Assembly: GCA_008692225.1 (NCBI GenBank)
Contig: VICG01000002.1
Location: 3,081,001-3,145,000 of the forward strand
Length of the DNA stretch: 64,000 bases
Source of the DNA: Monilinia fructicola
Taxonomy: Eukaryota > Ascomycota > Leotiomycetes > Helotiales > Sclerotiniaceae
Direction of reading: 5' to 3'
Every line of letters begins with the position of its first letter. The stretch's first letter is position 1. A program made the position numbers and the translations under genes. A model generated the notes under the pieces. It ran no database searches and was not told the origin of the DNA. It saw only the letters and a list, made by a program, of their open reading frames with translations. Of the stretch, positions 47,373 through 58,400 are shown piece after piece.

Positions 47373-48173
47373 CTCGGGCGGGTTTTAAAAGAGGCATACG
47401 CTAAAATATAACTTATAATTATTCAGCGAAACCTTTATATAATTTTATAAAAAAATTTATAAATATTATAGATTTAGTATTTTTATACTTAGTATAAAAA
47501 TTTTGTATCATAAAACCTGATATCAAATGAATAATAGTATAATAAAATGTATGAATATTGAAAATTTAATGAAAAATTAGAGATTTATATTAATATTGAA
47601 TAGTTTAACGAATATTATAGTTAAAACTTATCAAACTTTGTTAAATAATAAAAAAAAAGCTAAATTTTAAATATATTATTTTAGAATTCTAATATCTTTA
47701 TTGATGTTTAAAGTATATATTAATAAAGTTGAAAATATAGGAAAATTTACCAGTTTTGAAGGGGTAAATTCGCTTATTTGGATTATATAAGCATATTTTT
47801 TTTTGTTAAAAATTTGAATTTTCCACCTTTTATATCAACATATATATTGATATAATAAATAATATTAAATTTTGAAATCATTTAATAAAACTTCAAAGCT
47901 TATATTATTTTTCTATAATTTTAATTTTTAATATTTATATATTTTTTTGAATTTAAAATTAATAAATTAATAAATACTAAAATTTTCTAAAATCACTAAC
48001 TTTATAATATTAATATTCTTTTAAAAATAATTTTTATAATATGAAAACTTTATAGGAAGATCTTAAAATACTAAATCTAATACATATATAAGTTATATTA
48101 AATTATATTAAGATTTCGTTGAATAATTATAAGTTTTATATTCGCCTATGCCTCTTTTAAAAACGCGCCCGAG
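47373..48173. mobile_element. 801-bp AT-rich non-autonomous Tc1/mariner-type element with long terminal inverted repeats
   Basis: The left end CTCGGGCGGGTTTT and right end (AAAACGCGCCCGAG) are inverted and followed inward by AAAAGAGGCATA and AACTTATAATTATTCA on both sides. Arms align for about 75 bp with few mismatches and, more loosely, to about 110 bp (GATTTAGTATTTT in both). TA dinucleotides flank both ends (47371-47372 and 48174-48175), the target duplication of Tc1/mariner elements. The interior is extremely AT-rich with no open frame, as expected of a RIP-mutated or non-coding derivative. Confidence 0.75.
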
Positions 48174-48998
48174 TACATACATATACTTCCAAGTTACTCC
48201 ATACGCGTCTAATCCTTTCTCAAAGCAAAAGATTCACCCCTCCCTGCCTTCACAAACATCACAACATCATAATATCAGAAAATCGACTTTTTATGAATAC
48301 CTAAGTGCACGCGCCAACTAGCAGGGATCCATTTCAATTCACCGTCGTTACGGTGACGGGATTGCCGTTTATTGAATTTTGCGAAGTCAACAACAACACC
48401 CAACACCAACGCATCAATTGGATCATTTCTTGTTGCTTGAATGACAAACCCCGTATAGTACCGTACCAAATTCTTTGCATTTCTTTTTCCATATAAGCTT
48501 AAACCCGATCGAAGAGGAATTTGTTGTTTGCTTTCGGAATATCCATATACATACCATACCTAGGTACATAGATTGTATCAAGGTTCAAGAGCCCTGGAGA
48601 TCTTCTTTACATCCTCATAGATAATTTATTATTTTCAGGTTATCTATAGAATCCATTCCACCAAAATCATTCAAAGTTGCCTTAGAACTACCTGTCGATA
48701 TCAAAATACTTCAGATATACTCCCCTCCTTTGAATTTCACCCCACGACCATAAACTTTTCCTCAAATTTGCGCACAACATCGAACTGGTAGGTACCCCCC
48801 TTTGCTCTTTCCCACATGCAAGAATGATGGACTTTCATAATCTGCGACGTCTTTCAATCGACTGCTTCATTGTATGCTTGGGCATGGAAGAGCAACCCCC
48901 TCCAATATCCATCCATGTCTTTATCCAGGCTAAAGCTAACCAAACGGATAGCTACTGGAAAACTACCAAACACCCCTCCAAAGGTTACGATAGCCAAG
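48174..48998. promoter_or_regulatory. Upstream region of the TOG-protein gene
   Basis: Non-coding DNA between the mobile element and the ATG at 48999. A perfect TACCTAGGTA palindrome lies at 48557-48566 and a pyrimidine-rich stretch precedes the start. Short upstream ATGs at 48824 and 48870 could be upstream open frames; the latter frame runs into the main start in frame. Confidence 0.4.
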
Positions 48999-51816
48999 AT
49001 GGCAGAACAAGAAGAAGATTTCAGTTCTCTACCCCTCCCTGATAGATTTCAACATAAGGTATTGTCACCCCTGTTACAGTTCCCTACAGCTGGTCCTACC
49101 TTTTGCGCCATCCATCCCTTTCGACTTGCCCGCACTCATTGACTAATACTTATACTTTGTGGTAGATATGGAAAGTTAGGAAAGCGGCATACGAAGATGC
49201 AGCTAAACAATTCGAAATCACACCAGATGAACATGACCCAGTGTTTCGACCATTCCTCAACGATCCTGGATTATGGAAAGGAGCAGTAGCAGATTCGAAT
49301 GTTGCAGCACAACAAGATGGTATCGCGGCCCTGTGTGCTTTTCTCAAGTTTGGTGGACGTGAGCACTGTACCAGAACACGAAGTCATACATTAACTTCCT
49401 TGGTCGAGAAAGGATTGAGTTCAACAAGAGCTGCCACCAAAGCATCTGCCCTCGAAGCCCTCTTATTATATGTCGAATTGGATGTAGCTGCTCCTGTTAT
49501 CGAAGAACTTCTCCCCGCATTATCGCATAAACAACCAAAAATTGTTGCAGCAACAGTAGCCGCATTGACTGCCATCTATCATAACTATGGATGCAAGACG
49601 GTGGATCCTAAACCAGTTCTCAAAGTTCTCCCAAAGCCATTCGGTCACGCAGATAAGAATGTACGTGCGGAAGCTACAAATTTGGCCGTCGAGTTTTACA
49701 GATGGTTACGAGAAGCTATGAAGCCAATGTTTTGGGGGGACCTCAAGCCCACACAACAAACAGACATGGAAGCTCAATTCGAGAAAATCAAGGGAGAACC
49801 AGCGCCGAAACAAGAGCGGTTTCTCAGATCACAACAAGCAGCAATGTCTAGGGCACCTCCTCCAGGCGAAGGCGGCGCAGAAGAAGAGGATGAGTTAGAG
49901 GCTGAGGGTGTCGAAATTGATGCATTTGACTTGGCTGAACCGCAGGATGTTTTTATCAAAAGTCCCGGCAAACTTCCACGAGCAATTAGCCTCCTCGAAA
50001 TGGAAAGAAAGAAAAGAGGCGCTGGAGGCTTTATACACCTGTCTTAATGTTCCTAGAATCAAGGACGCTGATTTTGGTTTAATCGTGCATGGCCTTGCAA
50101 AATGCATGAAGGATGCCAATATTGCAGTTGTCACCCAAGCTGCACAGTGCGTAGAAGTTTTAGCTCAAGGTCTGCGAAAGGGATTTACCAAATATAGGTC
50201 TGTCATTCAAAGCCCTATCATGGAGAGGTTGAAGGAGAAGAAGGCATCCGTCTCGGATGCTCTTGGTGCAGCACTAGATCAGGTATTTGCCGCAACGAGT
50301 TTGACCGAATGTTTGGAGGAAACTATCGAGTTTTTGAAACACAAGAATCCTCAAGTCAAAGAGGGAACTGTCAAGTTTTTGATTAGATCACTCAGGACAA
50401 CTCGAGAAGCTCCTTCCAAAGCCGAAGTTGGTCAGATTTCAGAAGCCGCAAAAAAGTTACTTGCCGAGTCGAGTGAAGTATTGAGATCTAGTGGAGCTGA
50501 AGTCTTGGGTACAATCATGAAGATTATGGGTGAGCGTGCAATGGGACCACATCTTGAAGGACTCGATGATATTCGGAAAACAAAAATCAAGGAATTTTTC
50601 GAGACTGCAGAGGTTAAGGCAAAGGATAAGCCCAAGCCTCCACCTGCTCCTGTGGCTCCTAAAGCAGCCCCAGCTGCAGCCCCTAAGAAGATGGTCAAGA
50701 AGGTAGCTGCAAAGAAAACCACCTCCGGCACCAAGTGCATACGCCCAACAAGCTCCGTTGGAGCCTCAGCCCACTGCAAGAAGTGCCGCTGGCTTAAAGA
50801 AGCCTGCCGGTCTTGGATTGAAGCCACCTGGAAAGAAAGTGGCACCACCACTTGCGTCGCCCAAACGTGCCATTCCATCGCCAGTTCCAGTTGAAGAGGA
50901 AGCTCCACCACCACCTCGTGCAGGTCTAGGTCGTGGACTTGCTGGTCGATCTTTGGCAAAGGCACCAGCCACTAATGCAGCTCCTCCTGTGTCCTCAATG
51001 TCACCTCCACCGAATGCCGGTTTGACCGCTTTGGAGAAGGCTGAGCTGGAGGAATTGCGGCTAGACAAAGATCGATTACTCCGTCAGGCTGATGAACTAC
51101 GCCAAGAACGCTCACGGCTCAACTCAGAGATTCAAGAATTAAAGAATCAAAATGCGCAGCTAATAGAGGATCACACACGAGATGTCTTGTCTATCAAAGC
51201 CAAGGAAACCCAACTTGTTCGCTCAAGAGCAGATGCCGAGACGGCGGAAGCAATGTGTGCGCAATTAAGGAGGGAGCAGAATAGATTAAAGCATGCCTTG
51301 TCAGCAGCTGAAAGAGCCAGTAATCATAGCCCATCGAGAGAATTACCAAGCCCTGGACGTGATGGTGCCCATGGTGAAGCTGGAACATACCGTGACTCTA
51401 TGTATGGCGCTCCTTTAGATGGGGGACGTCAAGATTATAGAAGCCGCGCTCGCATGTCTATGACATCTTCAATTGGAGAAGAGTTCCAAAATGGGACTGG
51501 TGCATATGGCCGCAACATGCTAAGTCCCGATTTGGAACCTGCGAGCAACGGAAGATCAAGTGCTGCTAGTGGTAGTGGCAGGGCTAGCCCAGCGCCGCCC
51601 TCTTATACAAGTGAGCGCATGTCCAGAACTGGCGGTACTGCCAGTGGCAATGGAACAGGAGTGGAGAGCTGGAAGAGGGCTGCCGAGGTTACAAGTGCTT
51701 TGAAGGCAAAAATTGAGCTAATGAAGGTGAGTTTTCGATACATTTACTTGGATTCCTTTTTCAAAATACTGATTACAAATTCTTCGCAGGCTAGGCAGAA
51801 CATATCAAAACACTAA
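48999..51816 (+). CDS. XMAP215/Dis1/Stu2-family microtubule polymerase (TOG protein), frame broken twice by 1-nt homopolymer changes
   Basis: Exons 48999-49058, 49166-51726 and 51790-51816 (introns 107 and 63 nt). Exon 2 changes frame at the T5 run 49950-49954 and at the A4 run 50715-50718. Dropping one base from each makes the whole coding length divisible by three, about 881 residues, the size of Alp14/Dis1. Features in order: TOG1 (IWKVRKAAYEDAAKQFE, VAATVAALTAIYHNYG), an acidic linker (EEEDELEAEG), TOG2 (SSKWKERKEALEALYT, IAVVTQAAQCVEVLAQGL), a basic Pro/Ala/Lys-rich microtubule-binding region, a coiled coil (LEKAELEELRLDKDRLLRQ) and a Ser/Gly-rich tail. These proteins add tubulin at plus ends and are essential for spindles in model fungi. 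An assembly error is therefore the simplest reading of the two shifts. Confidence 0.88.
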
Positions 51817-54800
51817 GTACATGGGACCAAAATATTTAATGAATCAAGGATAGAAAAGGCATTGAGAAGGTTGGGCAGGAGGCGAAATGGAAGGGAAAGG
51901 TTATTTGGCATTGATCAACGGTGTTGTGGTCGTGCTTGGTATTTTTCTTGTGATTAGGGTGGCATTTTCTGTCTTGGTGCATGTAGGGGATTTTATTTGT
52001 CGTCGCAGCCAGAGCGAGGCGAATGCGAAACGAGGCGAGACGAGATTATGCTCACATGCTGTGTTATGTATGCGTGGTCGTGGCTGGCTATGATTGTACT
52101 GTGCCGTACGCGCAGCGCAATTGTTTGAAGGAAGCGTCATGTGCGTAGATATACGTACATGTTTATAGGCTATGGATGGATGGACCTATCTCGTCTGCTT
52201 AGGGTGTTTTTCTCTGTTGAATGATACCACGAAACGAATATACTCTTTATTATTTCAAAAATTGATGCCATCAGCTTTAAATTTTGCGAGTGAATAGGAT
52301 CCTTGACATTGATCGTGTAGGATAGGTAAGGGTTTGGCGCTGTGCAACACATAGTCATCACACAACATGAGGATGACGATTTGATATGGGTATTGTCTGT
52401 CATGTACGTGTATGCATGATGGGTGCATTGATTTCCGGGGGTCTGCTTCGGCGACACCTAGCCTGTTTATCTTACGGAACGGCAGTGAGAAAATCTGCTG
52501 CTCGATTGGGATCGACTCGGATTTCCAAGACTCGCTGAAGAAAGTTCGCGGCGCATGGCGACGGACATGCTGCGGGGGATCATTGGGGGGCGAGATGCAT
52601 ATGGGATGGCCGTTGCTGGTAGCTGGTGGGCGCGGTCTCATGTAGATGGCACATCTGCAATGCGGAGAGAGGTAGCTTGCACAGGTTGCCGCGTGCAGCG
52701 AAGAGGGCTGGGAGCGCAGTGCGCTACGGGATAGGACGGTACGGTATGGTACGGTACGGTACAGGACGACGCCAGGGAGTACGTACGTCTAGTGCCGTTG
52801 GTAGGATACGGACGACATTTCACACGGGCTTTAATGCATGCTACGCTGGGACGTGAATATTCTCCGTTTGGGGAAGGGGCGATGGCGAGGTGGGATTGCT
52901 GTGTCTTTTGCGAGGTGCTGAGATGGCATGCGGGTTTGTTTGGGGGCGCGTGGAAATGTACGCTGGAGGCTGAGTTGCTGGGTTGGAGGGTGTGGGGTTG
53001 GGGTTGAGGTTGAGGTTGAGGTTGAGGTTGAGGTTAATGTTAATGTTAATGTTAATGTTGCGGTTGGGATGGCTGGATGGATGGATGGGTGGGTGGATGG
53101 GTAGGTGTGGCCTTGGGGAGTTATTGTGAATGTGAGCTTGGGGATCGGCGGGATGTGGCTGGCCATGGATGGGCGAGTGATATGATGACGATGCTTTTCG
53201 GGGAGGGGGTCGGTGGTAAGCAAGGTGAGGGATGGCCGTAAGATCAAATTATTCTAGGGACGGTCGTGGGATGATGATGCGGCATGGGATGTAGGATAAT
53301 TAGGCTCTAGAAGTGTTTCGCGCGACGAATCCATCTTCCCACATTGTTTGGTGACCAGAATGAAGGCTGTCGTTTCCTCCCACCTATGGTTACCCAAGGA
53401 ACGTTTTCTTTTCTTTTCCACATGTGTGTATGTATCGTCATGTATCTTCATTTCGCATCAGGCATGGATTGTCAGATGCAGAACGGAAGACGACACGGGC
53501 GACAAAAGCCCGAGAGAGAGGTAGTAGGTGTAGGTGTAGGTGTAGGTGTAGGTGTAGGGGAGTCGCTTGGCTTGTGTGAGGTACAGTATATCTTTCTTGT
53601 CACTCTATGCCCGAACGGGCCTCTCGTCAATCACGATAAATTACCCTTTTCAAGCACCTCTGCAGAACTTTCCGGCCTTTCGAGATCAGATCACCCTTCC
53701 CCCTTTGAGAAATTCCCAGCTTGGCTAGGGTGGAAATGTGAGTGATGCGCAGGACGTCACATCACATCATATCATATCACAACGGTCGGACATGACATTG
53801 GTAGGTAGGGTTTAGGGCGAGACGGGGGGGGATCATTTACTTGGGATGTGATGTTGGGGGCTTTGACTGGACTCGTTGGCACATGATGTTGTGTTGTATG
53901 CTGTCAGACGAGATGTGGTGGAGAGGTGTGCTATGGTAAGGTTATGGTGCGGCACGGATATTTTCCACAGCTTAACGGTGTTGTATTATGGTTTTAGTTG
54001 GGCAGTGGATGAATGGGGGAATGGGGAAGGGAAGGGAAGGGCGAATGCGAGAGATTGGACATTGGATAGATGGATGGATGGATGGATGGATGGGTGGAGG
54101 AGAGTCTGGATTGGGATGCTCGAGCACTGTATTATGATAAGGTATGGTATGGATAGTCCTAAAGCTGGCTACCCGAGTCGATGAAGGGGTATCATTAAAT
54201 CATTACCTGTCTACGTAGCGTAGCATCACTCACATGCAAAATACCTCCAGCCAGCAAGGCGTCACGGTGATGACAATGAAAATTACATGATAGGTTTGAT
54301 ATTCCCAAGAAACATGCAGCACAATACTCTGATACCGCAATGATAACCACAAAGAATGGGAATCCTGTATAGGAGGAACATGGAAGACATTGAATAGCTG
54401 GTCCAAGTTTGGTACCAGTGTATGCGCGGCTGGGAGTGAACAATGGCCAGTCGGTGATTATGCAGAGTTATAAGTTATGATTGAAAGAATATTTTGTTTG
54501 GATGATTAAATGAGGGAGTGGCACAGTGGCACTTCGTATGCCCTTGAATCATTGGTAATATTTGATGGTTGCTATTTCTTGCTGCTGAGAGAGGTGGAGT
54601 GAGAAATTGGGCAGCTTTATTAACCTATCCTCATATTTCACTAATTGTTCGTTATTCAGTCCTTATTCGTTGTATTGTTCAGCAAATCGATTAGATCAAT
54701 GTTGAGCTTGTGACTTGATCTTGGATATGATACTTTCTTTGTATTTGTGGTTAATTAGTTGATATTATGGACGTAAGACTATAGAGTCTAGACATAGACA

Positions 54801-55400
54801 GGATTATTTTTCGGCTTTTATGGTCGATGGAATAATGAACGAGGTCGAACTAATTGGGAGGTCGAACTGTGTGGAGGTTATACGAACGCTACACATCTAA
54901 TGGAGTGTATCGTAAATCTCCAGGGCTATTGTCCTGGCTTGGTTGTAGTATCCAGTACTGTAAAAGGATGGAAGTCGCTCGGAGTAATAACAATTCATAA
55001 TTAGATGAAAATTACATGAACGATCGGTGAGAGAATCAGTATGCTGTACTAGCCATATAACTCATTCAGGTATGGATGGCTTCGGAGTGGGACCAAGGAG
55101 GAAATGTCTAACAAACTCCCCTCTCCTCCCCTCCCCCCCTCTGAACCGGACTTAAGCTAGTCAAGTGCTCCAGGTTGTTTGTTGATGGCTGAAACAAAGT
55201 ATGGAGTTGTGGGAATGGGTTGACTTCGCTGTTAGAATGCATTTCGCTCCTTTCTTGGATCGCCATAACCTCCCTCCTTACTGTATTGATTGTATGTGCC
55301 TACAGCTACGATATGCAGGAACCATATGATCAGATATGGCCAAGTTCATGGAAAAGAGATGTGTAAAATTCGACCATCTTTCATGCTGGATGACTGCAGG
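51817..55400. other. Gene-poor region, first part: microsatellites only
   Basis: I can support no gene. Simple repeats include GGTACGG steps at about 52737-52762, a compound (GTTGAG)n(GTTAAT)n at about 53005-53058, GGAT/GGGT at about 53070-53105, (GGTGTA)n at about 53521-53562, CATAT/CACAT steps at about 53756-53780 and (GGAT)n at about 54067-54095. Open frames such as 53344-53745 translate these repeats (for example alternating Val-Gly) and have no domain. Confidence 0.55.
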
Positions 55401-58400
55401 TATGGGTGCTGCGATGAGTGAAAAGCGGGCAAGGATTCTTCATCGTCCCAGTGCTGCAGGCATATATGGAGGATCATCATGCCCTTCTCCTAATCCAAGT
55501 TGACACCACCAGGTTCTGGAAGAAAACCGTTAGGACGGGCTCGACGGGCAGCCCAAACAATGACAGTGCGTACGTACAGATAGATACAGGTAGATACATC
55601 TGGAGGGGCGGGATCGGATGTAATTATCCGTTCCCCCCAGCTTTTCTCCTTGATCCTATCGCTGCAATGAAAATCAATGGGAACATGCACCTTCGAAGAC
55701 CACAAGCTATACTGGGCGAGATCGGTAGAAGGGTCTCCGTGGTATACGGAGTAGATGAGGATCTCTATGCTGTGCACAGCACCAGCGTATGTTGTGTTAT
55801 ATCTAATGCGATGCGATGCGATGCGATGAGCTTGCCGCTTATTTCTCTATTTATTCGAACCTTATTTGCTTTCATTCCTTACTCGAGTATGTCTAGCAGG
55901 ATAGGGAAATCCAAAGACGCAACACCGGCTGCTGAATTACTAATAAAGTCTTGACAAAACGCCAAAATACTTTCTTCCTATCTCCCGAGATCACACTTCT
56001 CCTCTTTCTTCCCGTCCTCGCAGATATCTGAATGACTATTCATCCAATCCCTCTAACCCCGTTGGACAGGACCCAAAAATAATAAATAAAATCGAAACAC
56101 CACCACCTATACTCAGCCTCGCACAACATGATTCTCTTGTATCGCCAATATCTATCACCTCTCAAAATCTCTCCAATCTCGCTCATCTGCAAATCCAATC
56201 TCCAGAATTTGCATATCCTAGTAACGTGCTACAAACAGGCTTGCTTCTCATACGCCACCAATGCCCACTCTTCCCTCAAAATTTTCCTAGTCTCGGATTT
56301 TTGACTTTGTGTGCTGCTCCAACCACTGACCTCCCGACGGGAAATTTGGAACTTTGATATGCCCTCTTACTTTTTGCGCATACGGATATTGATTTGCAAT
56401 GCACTTGTAGCCGTTTTCTTGCTTGGCGCCTAATGTCTCGTCTCGTCTTGTCTCGGAAGATGGTTGCGCAGGGTAGGAGAAAAGGAACATTGTAATATAA
56501 TATGCTCCGCACGTGAACGAGGCGTCCTCATGAGTTGTCCTGCTACGAGCCGGCGTGGTCTGTCTTGTGGTATTGTTGGATAGGTATCGCTTTCTAGAAC
56601 GTAGTGCTTACCTCCGGCGCCTTTATGATACTCGACTGCTTACATCATTTCCCCTTCCATCGGTGCTGTGAAGATATTCTGGCCGGAGGAGATACCGAAC
56701 TTTGTCCATGTCTGGATTCTGTATGTAGTAGGTACAATCCTAGTGTAGATAGCATTGATTTTCTCCGGACCATTGAAACGGCTGTGCCATGAGGTGATGG
56801 GTAGTGACTTGCCAAATCGGGTATCTGTTCAATAGAAGCTCCCTCCAAACGAGATCACCCCCTCATGGATTCCCATCCTTTTTCCCGACGACGATTGAGC
56901 GACAGCTGCACGACGCAGTTCACCCCCACCAAACCCCACGTCCACTCCGACCGTTTGGAAGATGGACAGGATGAACTACCCTGTCTAGACTCTAGAGTTA
57001 GGCCGTCGGAATTCTGGAATTTCCACTCGGGATCTCTCCCACGAGGATACCAGACACATACAGTACGTGGGAGCGAAGTCGCTAGTCCAACTGGAAATTA
57101 ATTCTCCATTTCGCGTTACCAAGGCTTGATCATCACATCCAACGTTCCAAATAGACGGGAATGGAAATAGACTTTAACCTACAGTAGAAGAAAAAATGTG
57201 ATGGATCAAAAGTTAAAAATACAAATATATCACTTCGGTACCAGATATTCAAAACACCCCGCCCTTGACGTCAGGATGGAATGGGCCCAGAGAGCCCGAA
57301 GACCTGGTTACTATGGATGTTACAGAGGACAAAAAAAACTTGAATCTCTGCTGTGCAACACATCTTGTAAACTTTATGTTGAGTTGTTCTTTACGAGCTC
57401 GCTAGGAACAACACCGAATGAACAGTAGAACGCCGTCTCGACGCTAATGGTTCCCATCATGGTCGACAACAAAACCGGTACACGTTACGCAAAACAAGAT
57501 TAAACAATGTTGTTGTGACTGATGCTGTATAAGCGACGTTCAAAGGCGCAAGGGGCAACCTGGAAGGGTTTTGAGCATTGAGGATGCCAGAAAAGCTACT
57601 CGAGTGGTATGCAATGCCATGCCATGCCATGCCATGCCTCGGAGGAAGAACAATAACAAAACATGTTCGTATAATCGTATTCGACACGTCTATTTCACAA
57701 CGAAAGATATCTTTGCGATTCTTTCCAAGGTTGGCCAGATGATGCAGCAAACAGATATTGTATGAGAGTGAATCCACCTTGCAAAAAACAGAGTAGTGCA
57801 GATGATCCTTGACGATGATAAGAATTGATGGTAAGATAGATAGATGACTGTATGCCGCAGCAGCGCGTAGAGAGAGAAAGGGGGGTAAACAGGTGCATGA
57901 ATTGCCCTCACTGGATGGAATATGCCAGCGTCACTCTGGTGTTTTTGATGACAGCGAGGCATTTGCATACATGACTGCTATTCTATTCTATTTCATTCTG
58001 TCTTCTCAAGCTTACATCAGATCGTTATCATATCGATCACATCAACAGACCTTCACCGCAAACTCAACCTACCTGCCCACCTGATAGAATGTACTGTAAC
58101 GCTACATACGAAAAGAATCTCACCACCTGTTGCACCCAAACACGGCTGTCATATTTCCCAACCTCATACCGATAACTTCTATCATATTTCTCAACCTCAA
58201 CTCGTACACTTCCTCTCCCAAGCCCCGCAACAAAACAACGCATCGCATCATGATCAACCATGGTATTGGACCGCAGCATCGCATATGATCTCAGATAATC
58301 CTCATCCTACCCTACGCCCACTCTCTCTCTCCAATGCGTACCCGAATCCGGTAATTACACACGAATGGCGACGGTTTCGGCACAGATCACTTACTTAGTT

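Noticed and set aside
49950..49954. Programmed ribosomal frameshift in the TOG gene
   Set aside because: Two separate shifts at ordinary homopolymers, no known recoding in this family; a 1-nt sequence error explains both more simply.
53344..53745. 133-codon plus-strand frame with a Val-Gly run
   Set aside because: The run is the (GGTGTA)n repeat; the rest has no recognisable content.
55418..55954. 178-codon plus-strand frame
   Set aside because: No domain, passes through a (GATGC)n repeat and has no gene-like context.
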